Notes: generated by a model not told the origin, from the letters alone. A DNA stretch of 64,000 bases from Pseudomonas putida (GCF_026625125.1 NZ_CP113097.1:1054001-1118000); one strand, 5' to 3'. Positions 31,970 through 41,248 are shown, counted from the stretch's first letter. A program made the numbers and translations.

Positions 31970-33067
31970 TCAGGCCAGGTGCAGGTGGTTGTCCCAGAAC
32001 CCGGAGGGCAAATCCATCGGCTGGCCGATCGGTTCCTGCTTGCGGCAATCATAGTACCGGCAACGTCCCTGCCCGGAAGTCACGACGAAACCATCCTTCA
32101 CCGCCCCGACCCCGGCACAGTCCGGCATCGGCGCATCCAGCCTGACCGCGCCACTGTCCAGGTCCCAGACGAACAGGCGGTTGGCCCGCGGCGCCGTCAG
32201 CGCCACCAGGCGCAGGTCGCTGTGGATCGCTACGCTGGCCGTGTACTGGGCCATGGCTTGCAACTGCTGCTCGGGTACCGGGAACGCCTTGAACGGCTCG
32301 CCCGGGCGCTTGATGGCCAGCAACTCGGCGGTTTCATCGGCATCGCCCATGAACTGCTGGCAGGCGGCGATGGTGCCATCACTGCCCACTGCCAGATGGC
32401 GCACGCTGTTCATTTGCTGAGCCAGCGTTTCCTTGCTCAGCAAGGTGCCGTCGCGCTGCATCAATACCAGGCTTGGCTCCATTGCGTTGAGGTTCATCTC
32501 GACCCGGCTTTCGGCCTCGGTACGAATCCCGCCATTGGCCACGATCAGCGTCTCGCCATCTGGCAGCCATGCCACTTCATGCGGGCCGATGCCGTGGGTG
32601 GGGATCTCGCCGGTATGGACCAGGCGTTCACCTTCGAAACGGTACACGCCCAGCAGGCCACGCCCGGGGTCGGTCGTGTCATTCTCGGTGGCGTACAGCC
32701 ATTCGCCGCTTTCATGAATCACGGCGTGGCCGTAGAAGTGCCGGTCAGGGCGCGACGAGACGGTCTGCAACAAGCGCCCGTCGCGCAGGTCGATCAGGTA
32801 GCTTTCGGTGCCGGGGCGGCGCGCGACGAACAGGGCAATGGGCAGTTGCGGATGGTTGATGATGGCATGGCAACGCTGGGCCACCTGGGTGCTGAACACC
32901 TGGGTACCGTCCAGGCGGAACCCGACGGCATAGTGCTTGCCGTCGCCATCGTCACGCGCCGACAGCAGCAAAGGATCGCTGCCTTTGTTGCGCATCAGGC
33001 TCCAGCCCCCCAAGGTCAGGGCGCTGAGTAGAACGCTACCGATTTTGAGTGCCTGGCGTCGCAGCAT
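31970..33067 (-). CDS. DUF1513 beta-propeller-like exported protein
   Basis: The 365-aa protein begins MLRRQALKIG followed by a hydrophobic stretch, consistent with a Tat or Sec signal. The body has repeating beta-rich blades typical of DUF1513 (for example GIGPHEVAWLPDGETLIVANGG). It is the last gene of the imelysin / di-haem oxidoreductase / imelysin cluster, 2 nt after the preceding stop. Its role is unknown. The context suggests a periplasmic part of a metal-handling or redox system. Confidence 0.85.
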   Translation of the reverse strand: MLRRQALKIGSVLLSALTLGGWSLMRNKGSDPLLLSARDDGDGKHYAVGFRLDGTQVFSTQVAQRCHAIINHPQLPIALFVARRPGTESYLIDLRDGRLLQTVSSRPDRHFYGHAVIHESGEWLYATENDTTDPGRGLLGVYRFEGERLVHTGEIPTHGIGPHEVAWLPDGETLIVANGGIRTEAESRVEMNLNAMEPSLVLMQRDGTLLSKETLAQQMNSVRHLAVGSDGTIAACQQFMGDADETAELLAIKRPGEPFKAFPVPEQQLQAMAQYTASVAIHSDLRLVALTAPRANRLFVWDLDSGAVRLDAPMPDCAGVGAVKDGFVVTSGQGRCRYYDCRKQEPIGQPMDLPSGFWDNHLHLA

Positions 33068-33069
33068 GA

Positions 33070-34134
33070 TCAGTCACCGTCGTTGGCATTGAAGCCCAGC
33101 TGGATGTTCAACGCCTTGGCCAGTTCGCCTTCGTGCAGGCGGTGAACGACGTTGAGGCTGTCGTAGATCTGGTTGAGGCGTTGCATGCCATCGTCGTCTG
33201 CCAGCAACTCGCCCAGGGGTTTCTGGTTGTCGGCCAGCAGTTTGAGCGAAGTAGCGTAAGCGTCGTCGATCTTTTGCGCCAGGGCTTTCTGGTCGCTGCC
33301 CAGCAAGCTGCGCAGGCCCTGGTTGTCGACCCCGACCCAGACTGCCTGAGCGGCCTTGAGGCTGGCTTCCAGGCTTTTGAGCGAGGCGTGGCTGCGCCAG
33401 GCTTCGGCCTGCAGGGGTTGCGCAATGCCTTTGCTCTGGCGACCCATCGGTGCACCGAGCTTCTTCTTCAGGGTATCCAGCGCAGTCACCTGTGCACGCA
33501 GCAGGTCGGCGATCGCCTCGTGCGAGTCGGCATAGCGCTGGTTGGGGAACTTGGTCATTTGCGAGAGCATGCCGTCGGTGCTGTTCCAGCCTTTGAGGAT
33601 CTCTTCGGCCAAGGCCTTCTGGTGCTCACCGATGGCGACCAGCAGCGGGCAGTAGCGGGCTTTCTGTTCGGCGGTGGCGACATCCGGCTTGCTGTCGAAC
33701 AGGATGTATTCGTAGGCCGACAGGCCGCGGACCACGACGCTGGACTTGCCCAGGGTCTGGGCGTCGATCGGCTTGTCGCCATTGACCAACTGCTCGACCT
33801 GGCGACCGACCAGGTTCTTCTTGTCGGGCCAGAACTGCACCTGCCAGGCGCGGTTGCCCTCGGCCAGCGGGCCGACCAGCAGCGGCTGCAACTCGGCCCA
33901 GGCTTTTTGCGCGTTGAGGAAGTCCGCGCGAGCGCTGTCCAGGCTTTCTTTGCCTTCGCAGTAGGCCAAGGCACTGGCGGCCAGCTGGCGATCGGCTTCG
34001 ACCCAGCGGCTGTAGGTCGGCAGGATCACCTGCTTGGCGATAGCGGCCGAAGCCACGGCCTGCGGGTCCTGCGGCGAGCAGGCGCCCAGAGCGAGTGCGG
34101 CGAGGCTGGTGAACAACAGTTTGGGTCGGAACAT
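33070..34134 (-). CDS. Imelysin-family lipoprotein lacking the motif histidine
   Basis: The 354-aa protein has a lipoprotein signal with lipobox LGAC (Cys19) and the helical imelysin (peptidase M75) fold. At the GxHxxE site it reads GLSAYE (137-142), so Ser139 replaces the conserved His. M75 proteins are iron-regulated envelope proteins; peptidase activity is disputed, and the changed site argues against the canonical metal site here. It follows the di-haem gene by 18 nt. Confidence 0.88.
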   Translation of the reverse strand: MFRPKLLFTSLAALALGACSPQDPQAVASAAIAKQVILPTYSRWVEADRQLAASALAYCEGKESLDSARADFLNAQKAWAELQPLLVGPLAEGNRAWQVQFWPDKKNLVGRQVEQLVNGDKPIDAQTLGKSSVVVRGLSAYEYILFDSKPDVATAEQKARYCPLLVAIGEHQKALAEEILKGWNSTDGMLSQMTKFPNQRYADSHEAIADLLRAQVTALDTLKKKLGAPMGRQSKGIAQPLQAEAWRSHASLKSLEASLKAAQAVWVGVDNQGLRSLLGSDQKALAQKIDDAYATSLKLLADNQKPLGELLADDDGMQRLNQIYDSLNVVHRLHEGELAKALNIQLGFNANDGD

Positions 34135-34152
34135 GCCCGGCTCCTTGCGCTT

Positions 34153-35580
34153 TTAAAGTGAGTTCAGGAAAGCCAGCAACGCAGCGCGCTGCTCGGCATT
34201 GAAGGTCAACACATGATCGCGTGCGGCCTGCGCTTCGCCGCCGTGCCAGAGCACGGCCTCGAGCAGGTTGCGGGCGCGGCCGTCATGCAGGTACTGGGTG
34301 TGGCCACTGACCACTGGGCTGAGGCCGATGCCCCACAGCGGTGGGGTCCGCCAGTCTTGGCCGTTGGCGGTAAATTCGGTGCGGTCGTCGGCAAGGCCCG
34401 GGCCCATGTCGTGCAGCAGCAGGTCGCTGTAGGGGCGGATCACTTGCCCGGCCAGCTCTGGTTCGCTGGCGTCGGCGGCCGTGGTGAACTGCGGGGTGTG
34501 GCAACCCTGGCAGCCGGCCTGGTAGAACAGGTTCTTGCCGGCCAGCACTTGCGGGGCGCCGACGTCGCGCCGGGCTGGCACGCCCAGGTTGCGGGTGTAG
34601 AAGGTGACCAGGCGCAGGATGTTGTCGCTGACTTCCTTTTCACCGTCGGCGCCGTCGCCATTGGGTGCTGCAAGGCAATCGCGCTGCGCCGGGGTACAGT
34701 CGTCCCGGGGCTGCAGGGTGCTGGTCAAACCCATGTCACCCGCGAAGGCGTGCACGTTCTGCTGGTTGACGTTCGGCTGCCCGGCCTTCCAGCCAAAGCG
34801 GCCGACCACCGTCTTGCCCAGGGCGTCGTCCCATACCCGGTTGGCCCGGCCGCGAATACCGTCGCGGTTGCGATCGTCGGGGTCTTCGTTGGCCAGAATC
34901 TGAGCTTGCGGGATGGCTTCGAGCAGCCCCAGGCCGATCATGGGCGGTGCCACGCGGGCCGAGAACCGGGTGTCAGGGTGCATCGGCCCATAGCCGAGCT
35001 GGGTGATGTGCAGGGTAGGACGACGCAGTTCGACCTGGTGGCCGTCCCTGAAGGTGACCGTCTGATGGTCGTAAGTCACGCGCACCTTGCCTTCCGGGGC
35101 CACGCCTGGGTTGGCCATGTCCTGCAACTGGGTGCCATAGACCGGCTCTGGAACCACGCCCAGACGCTCGATTTCTTTTGCCAGGTAAGGCTGGTCGGGG
35201 ATCGACAGGCGCACGAGCATCGACACCGCGTTGCTGTCGCCCGGCTCTGGCGGATGGCCACGGCCATCGCGTACGTGGCAGTTCTGGCAGGCGTTGGTGT
35301 TGAACAGTGGCCCCAGGCCGTCGCGTGCAGTGGTGGTAGACGGGGCGATCACCCAGGGGTTGCGGAAGAAACTGTTGCCTACGGCAAAGTCCAGGCGCCG
35401 CTCGGGCGACAGGTTGGCCGAGGGCAGGGAAAAAGCATTGCGGTCGTTGCGCTGGACAGTCGCCTGGCCGCCTGACAGCGCTTCGCCTGGCTCTGCCTGG
35501 GTGAAACGCGGGGCGTCATCACAGGCGGCAAGGGCGAGGGCCAGCAGCAAAGGGGAGAGTCGGGACAGCGACAAGGACAT
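34153..35580 (-). CDS. Di-haem oxidoreductase-family lipoprotein (DHOR, formerly DUF1111)
   Basis: The 475-aa protein has a lipoprotein signal with Cys20 (LALAAC). It has two c-type haem sites, CQNCH at 98-102 and CQGCH near 356, in the thiol-oxidoreductase-like/DHOR arrangement related to MauG and di-haem peroxidases. It sits in the outer or inner membrane facing the periplasm. Genes of this type usually pair with imelysins, as here on both sides. Physiological substrate is unknown. Confidence 0.9.
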   Translation of the reverse strand: MSLSLSRLSPLLLALALAACDDAPRFTQAEPGEALSGGQATVQRNDRNAFSLPSANLSPERRLDFAVGNSFFRNPWVIAPSTTTARDGLGPLFNTNACQNCHVRDGRGHPPEPGDSNAVSMLVRLSIPDQPYLAKEIERLGVVPEPVYGTQLQDMANPGVAPEGKVRVTYDHQTVTFRDGHQVELRRPTLHITQLGYGPMHPDTRFSARVAPPMIGLGLLEAIPQAQILANEDPDDRNRDGIRGRANRVWDDALGKTVVGRFGWKAGQPNVNQQNVHAFAGDMGLTSTLQPRDDCTPAQRDCLAAPNGDGADGEKEVSDNILRLVTFYTRNLGVPARRDVGAPQVLAGKNLFYQAGCQGCHTPQFTTAADASEPELAGQVIRPYSDLLLHDMGPGLADDRTEFTANGQDWRTPPLWGIGLSPVVSGHTQYLHDGRARNLLEAVLWHGGEAQAARDHVLTFNAEQRAALLAFLNSL

Positions 35581-35650
35581 GCAAAATCCTGGGCGTGGGC
35601 AAAAAACCGGCGTGCAAGCTTAGCAGGCTGAGGTTCTTTGAATAAGAGGA

Positions 35651-35664
35651 ATTTGCAATTGCTG
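35651..35664 (-). promoter_or_regulatory. Shared 14-nt element upstream of the di-haem gene
   Basis: The gene-strand sequence CAGCAATTGCAAAT lies 71 nt upstream of the start codon. It differs at one base from CAGCAAATGCAAAT, found at exactly the same distance upstream of the first imelysin gene (37265-37278). It is probably an operator or promoter part. Confidence 0.5.
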
Positions 35665-35695
35665 GATGAAACAGCTGTCATTTTCGTCGGCGCCA

Positions 35696-35775
35696 TCGCC
35701 GGCAAGCCAGGCCCCGCAGTTACCGCGCAGCATTCAAGCACTGCGTGGTCGCCGTTGGAGCTGGCTTGCCGGTGA
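35696..35775. repeat. REP-like inverted repeat in the imelysin/di-haem gap
   Basis: The arms TCGCCGGCAAGCCAG (35696-35710) and CTGGCTTGCCGGTGA (35761-35775) are complementary at 14 of 15 positions. They enclose a 50-nt loop within the 276-nt gap and could end the first transcript or protect its 3' end. Confidence 0.65.
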
Positions 35776-35856
35776 AGGGGCTGCCTGGCAGCCCTGATAA
35801 CGCTCAATGACTGGTATTAGCCAGAAGGCCGCGCCAAGTTGCCTGGCAATGCCGAA

Positions 35857-37194
35857 TCAGAATTCGTGATCGGCAGTGTCCGGGTTCAGGTTGGCAATGC
35901 CCAGCTTGCCCGCAGCCTGCTCGATCGCACCGGTTTGCTTGACCAGCGAGGCGATGGCGTCACGCACGACCTGGTTGCCGGCAGCATTGTCGGCAGCGAT
36001 CAATTGGTCGTAGTGCTCGCCTTTGAGCGCGTGGTCGACGATGACCTGAAGCTTGGCTTCGGTCGCTTCCAGGTCGGCCTTGAGGGTAGCGTCGGCGGCC
36101 GGGTCGGCCTTGGCCACGAGCGATGACAGGCTTGGGCCGGACAGCTTGGTGCCGTCGGTGCGGGTGTACTCGCCCAGGTAGACATTGCGGATGCCCTTGG
36201 CGTCGTAGAAGTGCGAGTAGTGGGTGTTGTCACTGAAACAGTCCTGCTCGTCTTCCGGCGAGTTGGCTTCCAGCGAGACCTTCATGCGCTCGCCCGCCAG
36301 TTCGCCCAGCGACAGGCTGCCCATGCCGAACAGCATCTTGCGCAGGCCGTCGGTGGCAGGCTCGGCTTCCAGCGTGGCGCGGTAGTTGTCGGCGACGTTC
36401 GGCGCCCAGTTGCCGACCATTTCTTCGAGGTCCTTGACCAGCAGCTCGGTGACCGCCTTCAGGTAGGCGCGGCGACGCTCGTTGTGGCCACCGGTGGCGC
36501 CTTCACCTTCGAGGTAGTCGGAAGCAGGGCGGTTGCCTGCGCCCGGGCCGGTGCCGTTGAGGTCCTGGCCCCAGAGCAGGAATTCGATGGCGTGGTAGCC
36601 CGTGGCGACGTTGGCTTCGGAGCCGCCCAGTTCGTTCAGGCTGGCCAGCTTCTCAGGGGTGATGTCCTTGACATCGACCTTCTCCTCGCCGACCTGGATC
36701 TCGGTATTGGCGATGATGTTGGCGCTTGCAGCCGGGTTGCCCAGCGCATGTTCGTAGCTCGTGTCGACGTAGTCGATCAGGCCTTCGTCAAGCGGCCAGG
36801 CGTTCACCTGGCCTTCCCAGTCGTCGATGATGGTGTTGCCGAAGCGGAAGGCTTCGCTCTGCAGGTACGGTACGCGTGCTGCAGCCCAGGCTTCTTTGGC
36901 CGCTTTGAGGGTGTCGTCGTTGGGCTTGGCGAGGAAGGCATCGATGGCGGTCTGCAGGGACTTGGCGGTGCTCAGCGAGTCGCTGTAAACGGCGTAGACC
37001 ATCTCGGTGTAATGCTTGACCACGGCCTTGCCGGCCGCTTCGTCGACAGCAGCCGGTGCCGCGGCGGCGGTGCTGGCAGCAGCAGGTGCCGCAGCTTGCG
37101 GGGCGGCGGCCTTCTCGTCCTTGCTTTCACCGCAACCGGCGAGAGCGATGGCGATGGCCAGCAGACTGGCGGTGGCCAGAGGCTTACGAATCAT
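35857..37194 (-). CDS. Imelysin-family lipoprotein (IrpA/IcmP-like, peptidase M75)
   Basis: The 445-aa protein has a lipobox (LAGC21), an Ala-rich linker to about residue 50, and an imelysin domain with an intact GYHAIE motif at 199-204 (GxHxxE). By position it matches IcmP (PA4370) as I recall, described as an iron-regulated outer-membrane protein. The ATG at 37194 has AGGGAA upstream; the open frame above it lacks a signal and was not used. It leads the cluster and has a possible Fur-type site upstream. Confidence 0.9.
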   Translation of the reverse strand: MIRKPLATASLLAIAIALAGCGESKDEKAAAPQAAAPAAASTAAAAPAAVDEAAGKAVVKHYTEMVYAVYSDSLSTAKSLQTAIDAFLAKPNDDTLKAAKEAWAAARVPYLQSEAFRFGNTIIDDWEGQVNAWPLDEGLIDYVDTSYEHALGNPAASANIIANTEIQVGEEKVDVKDITPEKLASLNELGGSEANVATGYHAIEFLLWGQDLNGTGPGAGNRPASDYLEGEGATGGHNERRRAYLKAVTELLVKDLEEMVGNWAPNVADNYRATLEAEPATDGLRKMLFGMGSLSLGELAGERMKVSLEANSPEDEQDCFSDNTHYSHFYDAKGIRNVYLGEYTRTDGTKLSGPSLSSLVAKADPAADATLKADLEATEAKLQVIVDHALKGEHYDQLIAADNAAGNQVVRDAIASLVKQTGAIEQAAGKLGIANLNPDTADHEF

Positions 37195-37257
37195 TGTTGG
37201 TTTCCCTGCGTCGTGTGGTTGGACAGTGCGCCGTGGCACGTAAAACGACAACATCAT

Positions 37258-37278
37258 GCGAAAGATTTGCATTTGCTG
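37258..37278 (-). promoter_or_regulatory. Shared element and possible Fur box upstream of the imelysin gene
   Basis: On the gene strand CAGCAAATGCAAAT (37278-37265) is the 13/14 twin of the element upstream of the di-haem gene. The overlapping 19-mer at 37276-37258 matches 12 of 19 positions of the classical Fur box, including its AATG and AATC blocks. Iron control is plausible for this family but not proven by this match. Confidence 0.45.
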
Positions 37279-37341
37279 TAAAGGGGTGGTGGCGCAATTA
37301 GGCAAATGCCGGCAACGCGCTGGAGCCAGCAGGGGCAGGGG

Positions 37342-39393
37342 TTATAACGCAGAAACCTGATTGCGCTGGGCCTGGCGCAGGAAACTGGTCAGCTCGCGTG
37401 CTGACAGTGGCTTGCTGTAGTGATAGCCCTGACCTTCATGGCAGCCTTGGGCGATGATGTAGGCTTCCTGCTCGGACGTCTCCACGCCCTCGGCGATCAC
37501 CTGCATGCCCAGGCTTTTGCCCAACTGGATGATTGCCCGAACGATGGTGGCATCGTCATCGTCGTCGAGCAGGTCCTGGACGAAGCTCTTGTCGATCTTG
37601 ATCTTGTCCAGTGGCAGCGACTTGAGATAGCTGAGCGACGAGTAACCGGTGCCGAAGTCGTCAATCGCGATCAACGCACCGGAGCGGCGCAGGCTGAGCA
37701 GATGCTGGGCGGCGGTGCTGATGTCTTCCATCAGGCCGGTTTCGGTCACTTCCAGCTCCAGGCTGCGCGGTGGCAGGCGGTAAGCCTGCAGCAGATTGTT
37801 GACCACGCGTGGAAGTTCGCTGTGATGCAGTTGCACGGTGGACAGGTTGACTGCCATGCGCAGTTCGCTGAAGCCCAGGTCGTGCCATTCACGCAGTTGC
37901 CTGCAGGCCTGGTCGAGTACCCACTCGCCGATGGCGATGATGTTGCCGTTCTGTTCGGCCAGCGGGATGAATTGGTCCGGCGGGACCATGCCCAGTTCAG
38001 GGTGCTGCCAGCGCAGCAAGGCTTCGACGCCGACCACGCGGTGGTCGCGGTAGCTGATCTGCGGTTGGTAAACAAGGAACAACTGGTTGCGCGACAACGC
38101 CTCGCGCAGGTCTTTTTCCAATTCACGGCGCCGGCGCATCTCGCTGTCGACGCTGGCGATGTAGAACTGGTAGCGGTTGCGCGAGCGGGCCTTGGCCAAC
38201 GTCATGGTCTGCTCGGCCTTTTGCAGCAGCTTCTCGGTGCTGTCGCCGTCTTCAGGGAACAGGGTGATGCCGATGGTGGCGCGCAGGCGAATCTGCTGGT
38301 GGTCCAGGTCGAATGGCGCCTCCAGGTCATCGAGGATGCTCTGCGCCAGTTCTGCTGCCTCGTAGGGCTGTTCGATATTGGCCTGCACCAGGGCGAACTG
38401 GTCGCCACCCAGGCGCGCCAGCGCCCCCAGGCGGCCACTGTGGGCGCGCAGGCGGTCAGCCAGGGCGAGCAGCAATTGGTCGCCGACCTGATAAGTGAAC
38501 TGCTCATTTATGCCTTTGAAGTCGTCCAGGCCTACGCACAGTACGGCAACGCGATGCTGCAGGCGGGAGCCGTCTGTAAGGATCTTGTCGAGCTGTGCCT
38601 GGAGTTGCTGGCGGTTCGGCAGCCCGGTCAGGAAGTCGTATTGGGCCATGCGTTGCAGGCTGTTTTCGGCTTCGTGGCGCAGATGGGTATTGCGCTCGAT
38701 CGAGGCCAGCAGCTGGTTGGCTGTATTGACCCAGATGCCCAGTTCGTTTTTTTCATGGCCTTTGAGCAGCGGAATCTGATGCTGGCTGGGGCGGTCAGGG
38801 TTGATCTGGGTGAGGTGCTCGATGATCTTCGACAGCGGCTTGGTCAGCAGCCAGTGGTAGACCAGGTACAGCACCAGGCCCATGGCCAGGGCGCGCAGCA
38901 CGCCGGAAATGAAGATGATGATGGCGTTGAGCAGGAAGCCTTCACCGTAGGCGGCAGTGTCCAGGGTGATGCTCAGGTCACCGTAGTACTCGCTGTAGGG
39001 GCCGCGGCCGACCAATTGCGTGGTGTAGGTGCGTTCCTGGCCAAGCAGCAGGTCGGTCAACCAGCGGACTGGCGAGTCCTGCAGCGGGCGGGACTTTTCG
39101 GCGAGCATGGTTTCATTGGGGTGGCCGATGGAAGCCTGGCGCACGGAATTGTCTTGGAAGAGGCCTTCCATGACCTGCATGCCCATTTCCCGGTCGAGGC
39201 TGTAGACCGCCTGGGTCGACGGGTCACGGAACATGTCGAGGATGCGATGGGCGTCGTTGTCGACGGTCTGACGGGTCTTGTAGGTGTCATACACGATCTG
39301 CGCGCAGCTAAGAACGACACCGACCGCCAGCGCCGAAAGGAGCACGACCCTGAGCAACTTGACCGATAAGCTGTTCCGCAATTCCAGCTTCAA
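37342..39393 (-). CDS. bifA: Cyclic-di-GMP phosphodiesterase BifA (degenerate GGDEF + EAL)
   Basis: The 683-aa protein has two membrane segments (~12-34 and ~160-182) around a periplasmic domain, then a GGDEF domain whose motif reads GGDQF and a complete EAL domain (EALLRW, DDFGTGYSS, EGVETSEQ). The GGDQF variant is characteristic of BifA, which degrades c-di-GMP and promotes swarming and biofilm dispersal. Location next to sodB supports this. The N-terminal MKLELRNSLSVKLLR matches a short cytoplasmic start. Confidence 0.94.
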   Translation of the reverse strand: MKLELRNSLSVKLLRVVLLSALAVGVVLSCAQIVYDTYKTRQTVDNDAHRILDMFRDPSTQAVYSLDREMGMQVMEGLFQDNSVRQASIGHPNETMLAEKSRPLQDSPVRWLTDLLLGQERTYTTQLVGRGPYSEYYGDLSITLDTAAYGEGFLLNAIIIFISGVLRALAMGLVLYLVYHWLLTKPLSKIIEHLTQINPDRPSQHQIPLLKGHEKNELGIWVNTANQLLASIERNTHLRHEAENSLQRMAQYDFLTGLPNRQQLQAQLDKILTDGSRLQHRVAVLCVGLDDFKGINEQFTYQVGDQLLLALADRLRAHSGRLGALARLGGDQFALVQANIEQPYEAAELAQSILDDLEAPFDLDHQQIRLRATIGITLFPEDGDSTEKLLQKAEQTMTLAKARSRNRYQFYIASVDSEMRRRRELEKDLREALSRNQLFLVYQPQISYRDHRVVGVEALLRWQHPELGMVPPDQFIPLAEQNGNIIAIGEWVLDQACRQLREWHDLGFSELRMAVNLSTVQLHHSELPRVVNNLLQAYRLPPRSLELEVTETGLMEDISTAAQHLLSLRRSGALIAIDDFGTGYSSLSYLKSLPLDKIKIDKSFVQDLLDDDDDATIVRAIIQLGKSLGMQVIAEGVETSEQEAYIIAQGCHEGQGYHYSKPLSARELTSFLRQAQRNQVSAL

Positions 39394-39615
39394 TGGGGTT
39401 TCCTTAATCCATGCAATGGCATCATTTTGCCATTAACCTTGGCAATACACTATCGGCCGGTGGGCTGCCCTTAGCAGTGTATCGGTTGCCTGACCCTGCA
39501 ACTTGAGTGCGCTGTTGCGAACTTCCAGACGTTTGATGTTAGCGCGCTATGCGGGGTGAGCAAGAGCCGCTGGGAAAACTGTTGATGGGCAGGCTGGGAT
39601 GCCGGCACCGGCCAT
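39394..39615. other. bifA upstream region
   Basis: These 222 nt separate the bifA start from the sodB terminator. They are relatively AT-rich near 39400-39480, which fits a bifA promoter. I find no convincing -35/-10 pair and no gene. Confidence 0.4.
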
Positions 39616-39642
39616 AAAAAAACCCGGCGCATGGCCGGGTTT
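39616..39642 (-). terminator. Rho-independent terminator after sodB
   Basis: Read on the minus strand, a 9-bp stem (AAACCCGGC / GCCGGGTTT) is followed by a run of T from the A-tract at 39616-39622. It begins about 20 nt after the sodB stop. Confidence 0.88.
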
Positions 39643-39662
39643 CTTGGTCAAGGCGCTGGCAA

Positions 39663-40259
39663 TCAGGCCTTGAAGGTCTTGCCTTCGAATTGTTCGGCAA
39701 CGAAGGCCCAGTTGACCAGGTTCCAGAATGCCTCGACGTACTTGGGACGCAGGTTGCGGTAATCGATGTAGTAGGCGTGTTCCCAGACGTCGCAGGTCAG
39801 CAGCGGGGTGTCGCCGCTGGTCAGCGGGCAGCCGGCACCGATGGTGCTGGCCAGGGCCAGGGAGCCGTCGGCTTTCTTGACCAGCCAGCCCCAGCCGGAG
39901 CCGAAGGTGCCAACGGAAGTCTTGGTGAACTCTTCCTTGAACTTGTCGAAGGAACCGAATGCGGCGTTGATGGCTTCAGCCAATGCACCGGTAGGCTGGC
40001 CGCCGCCGTTTGGCGACAGGCAGTTCCAGTAGAAGGTGTGGTTCCAGACTTGAGCGGCGTTGTTGAAGATGCCGCCCGAAGAGCTCTTGACGATCTCTTC
40101 CAGGGTCTTGCCTTCGAATTCGGTGCCTGGGACCAGGTTGTTCAGGTTCACGACGTAGGTGTTGTGGTGCTTGTCGTGGTGATACTCCAGGGTTTCCTTG
40201 GAGATGTGCGGCTGCAGGGCATCGTGGGCGTACGGCAGCGGCGGCAATTCAAAAGCCAT
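39663..40259 (-). CDS. sodB: Iron superoxide dismutase SodB
   Basis: The 198-aa enzyme converts superoxide to hydrogen peroxide and oxygen in the cytoplasm. Metal ligands are in place: His27, His74 ([11 protein letters not shown]), Asp157 and His161 (DVWEHAYY). [11 protein letters not shown] and the overall sequence are of the iron type. CAGGAG lies upstream of the ATG at 40259. Confidence 0.97.
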   Translation of the reverse strand: MAFELPPLPYAHDALQPHISKETLEYHHDKHHNTYVVNLNNLVPGTEFEGKTLEEIVKSSSGGIFNNAAQVWNHTFYWNCLSPNGGGQPTGALAEAINAAFGSFDKFKEEFTKTSVGTFGSGWGWLVKKADGSLALASTIGAGCPLTSGDTPLLTCDVWEHAYYIDYRNLRPKYVEAFWNLVNWAFVAEQFEGKTFKA

Positions 40260-40465
40260 GGTGGATCTCCTGATTCAGGTCTAGTTCGCGGTTTGCGCAA
40301 GGCCGATCACGGGCGGCCCTATGTGCGTCGGCGAGTTTGTACTCTTTGCGACGCAAGGGCTGGATCATAGCACCAGCCCCGGCGCATAACCACGCAACAA
40401 AGATAGGGAATAGAGGTTCCAGAGCGGTTGCCCGCCGCCGACGGGTGGCGCCCCGGGGCAGGAGA

Positions 40466-40558
40466 GCTGCAAGCTTCAAGCTTCAAGCTGCAAGTAGAAG
40501 CGGACCGCGTACAGTCTTGCAGCTTGCAGCTTGCAGCTTGCAGCTTGCAGCTTGCAGC
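40466..40558. repeat. Hairpin of inverted heptad arrays, copy 2
   Basis: The left arm is four units: GCTGCAA, GCTTCAA, GCTTCAA, GCTGCAA (40466-40493). The right arm is six identical TTGCAGC units (40517-40558). The right arm ends on the base before the argO stop codon (40559-40561 on the minus strand). Same design as 20063-20157 with a different unit number. Confidence 0.88.
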
Positions 40559-41158
40559 TCAAGAAAAGACCAGTTGCGCCGCCACGGCGAACATCATCAC
40601 CGCCACCATCAGGTCGAGCATCCGCCAGGTCGCCGGGCGGGCCAGCCAGGGCGCCAGCCATGCAGCACCGATCGCCAGGGTCGAGAACCACAGCAGCGAA
40701 GCGCTGGCGGCGCCTGCCACATACGCGCCTGGTACGGTCTGCTGGGCGCCCAGCGAGCCGATCAGCAACACCGTGTCCAGGTACACATGCGGGTTCAGCA
40801 GGGTCACGGCCAAGGCGCTGAGCAGCACCGCACGCCGCGAACGCATGCCTTGGCCTTGCTGATGCTGCAGGCTCTGCTTGGAACAGGCGCTACGCAGCGC
40901 TTTGGCGCCGTACCAGAGCAGGAACACCGCGCCACCCCAGCGTGCGACCGCCAACAGCATCGGATTGTGTGCCAGCACCGTCGCCAGGCCGAATACCCCG
41001 GCGGCGACCAGCAGAGCGTCACAGACGATGCACAGTGCTGCCACCGGCAGGTGATGCTCACGGCGCAGGCTCTGCGCCAGGACGAAGGCGTTCTGGGCGC
41101 CGATGGCCATGATCAGGCCGAGGGCCACCAGCATGCCGTTCAGATAGCTTTGCCACAT
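40559..41158 (-). CDS. argO: LysE/ArgO-family amino-acid exporter
   Basis: The 199-aa protein has five or six membrane helices and the LysE-family N-terminus (GLIMAIGAQNAFVLAQSLRREH). ArgO exports arginine, and LysE-type proteins also lysine. It is divergent from an ArgP-like regulator, the usual regulator-target pair. Its stop codon abuts the heptad-repeat hairpin. Confidence 0.92.
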   Translation of the reverse strand: MWQSYLNGMLVALGLIMAIGAQNAFVLAQSLRREHHLPVAALCIVCDALLVAAGVFGLATVLAHNPMLLAVARWGGAVFLLWYGAKALRSACSKQSLQHQQGQGMRSRRAVLLSALAVTLLNPHVYLDTVLLIGSLGAQQTVPGAYVAGAASASLLWFSTLAIGAAWLAPWLARPATWRMLDLMVAVMMFAVAAQLVFS

Positions 41159-41248
41159 GGCAGATACTCCAAAGAAGATGCTGGCTATTGTGGCGATCGA
41201 CCCTGTATAAGAAAAACAAATAATGCTGATCCGTCATTAGGGAAATCG

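Noticed and set aside
37420..39369. 649-codon frame antisense to bifA
   Set aside because: Shadow of bifA; its translation is low-complexity Val/Leu/Gln-rich without recognisable motifs.
40466..40558. CRISPR-like repeat array
   Set aside because: Units are 7 bp, directly abutting and without spacers, arranged as inverted arms; no cas genes are present.
40337..41248. Long N-terminal extension in frame with argP
   Set aside because: It runs antisense through argO and the heptad repeat; the LysR domain starts at the ATG at 41249.
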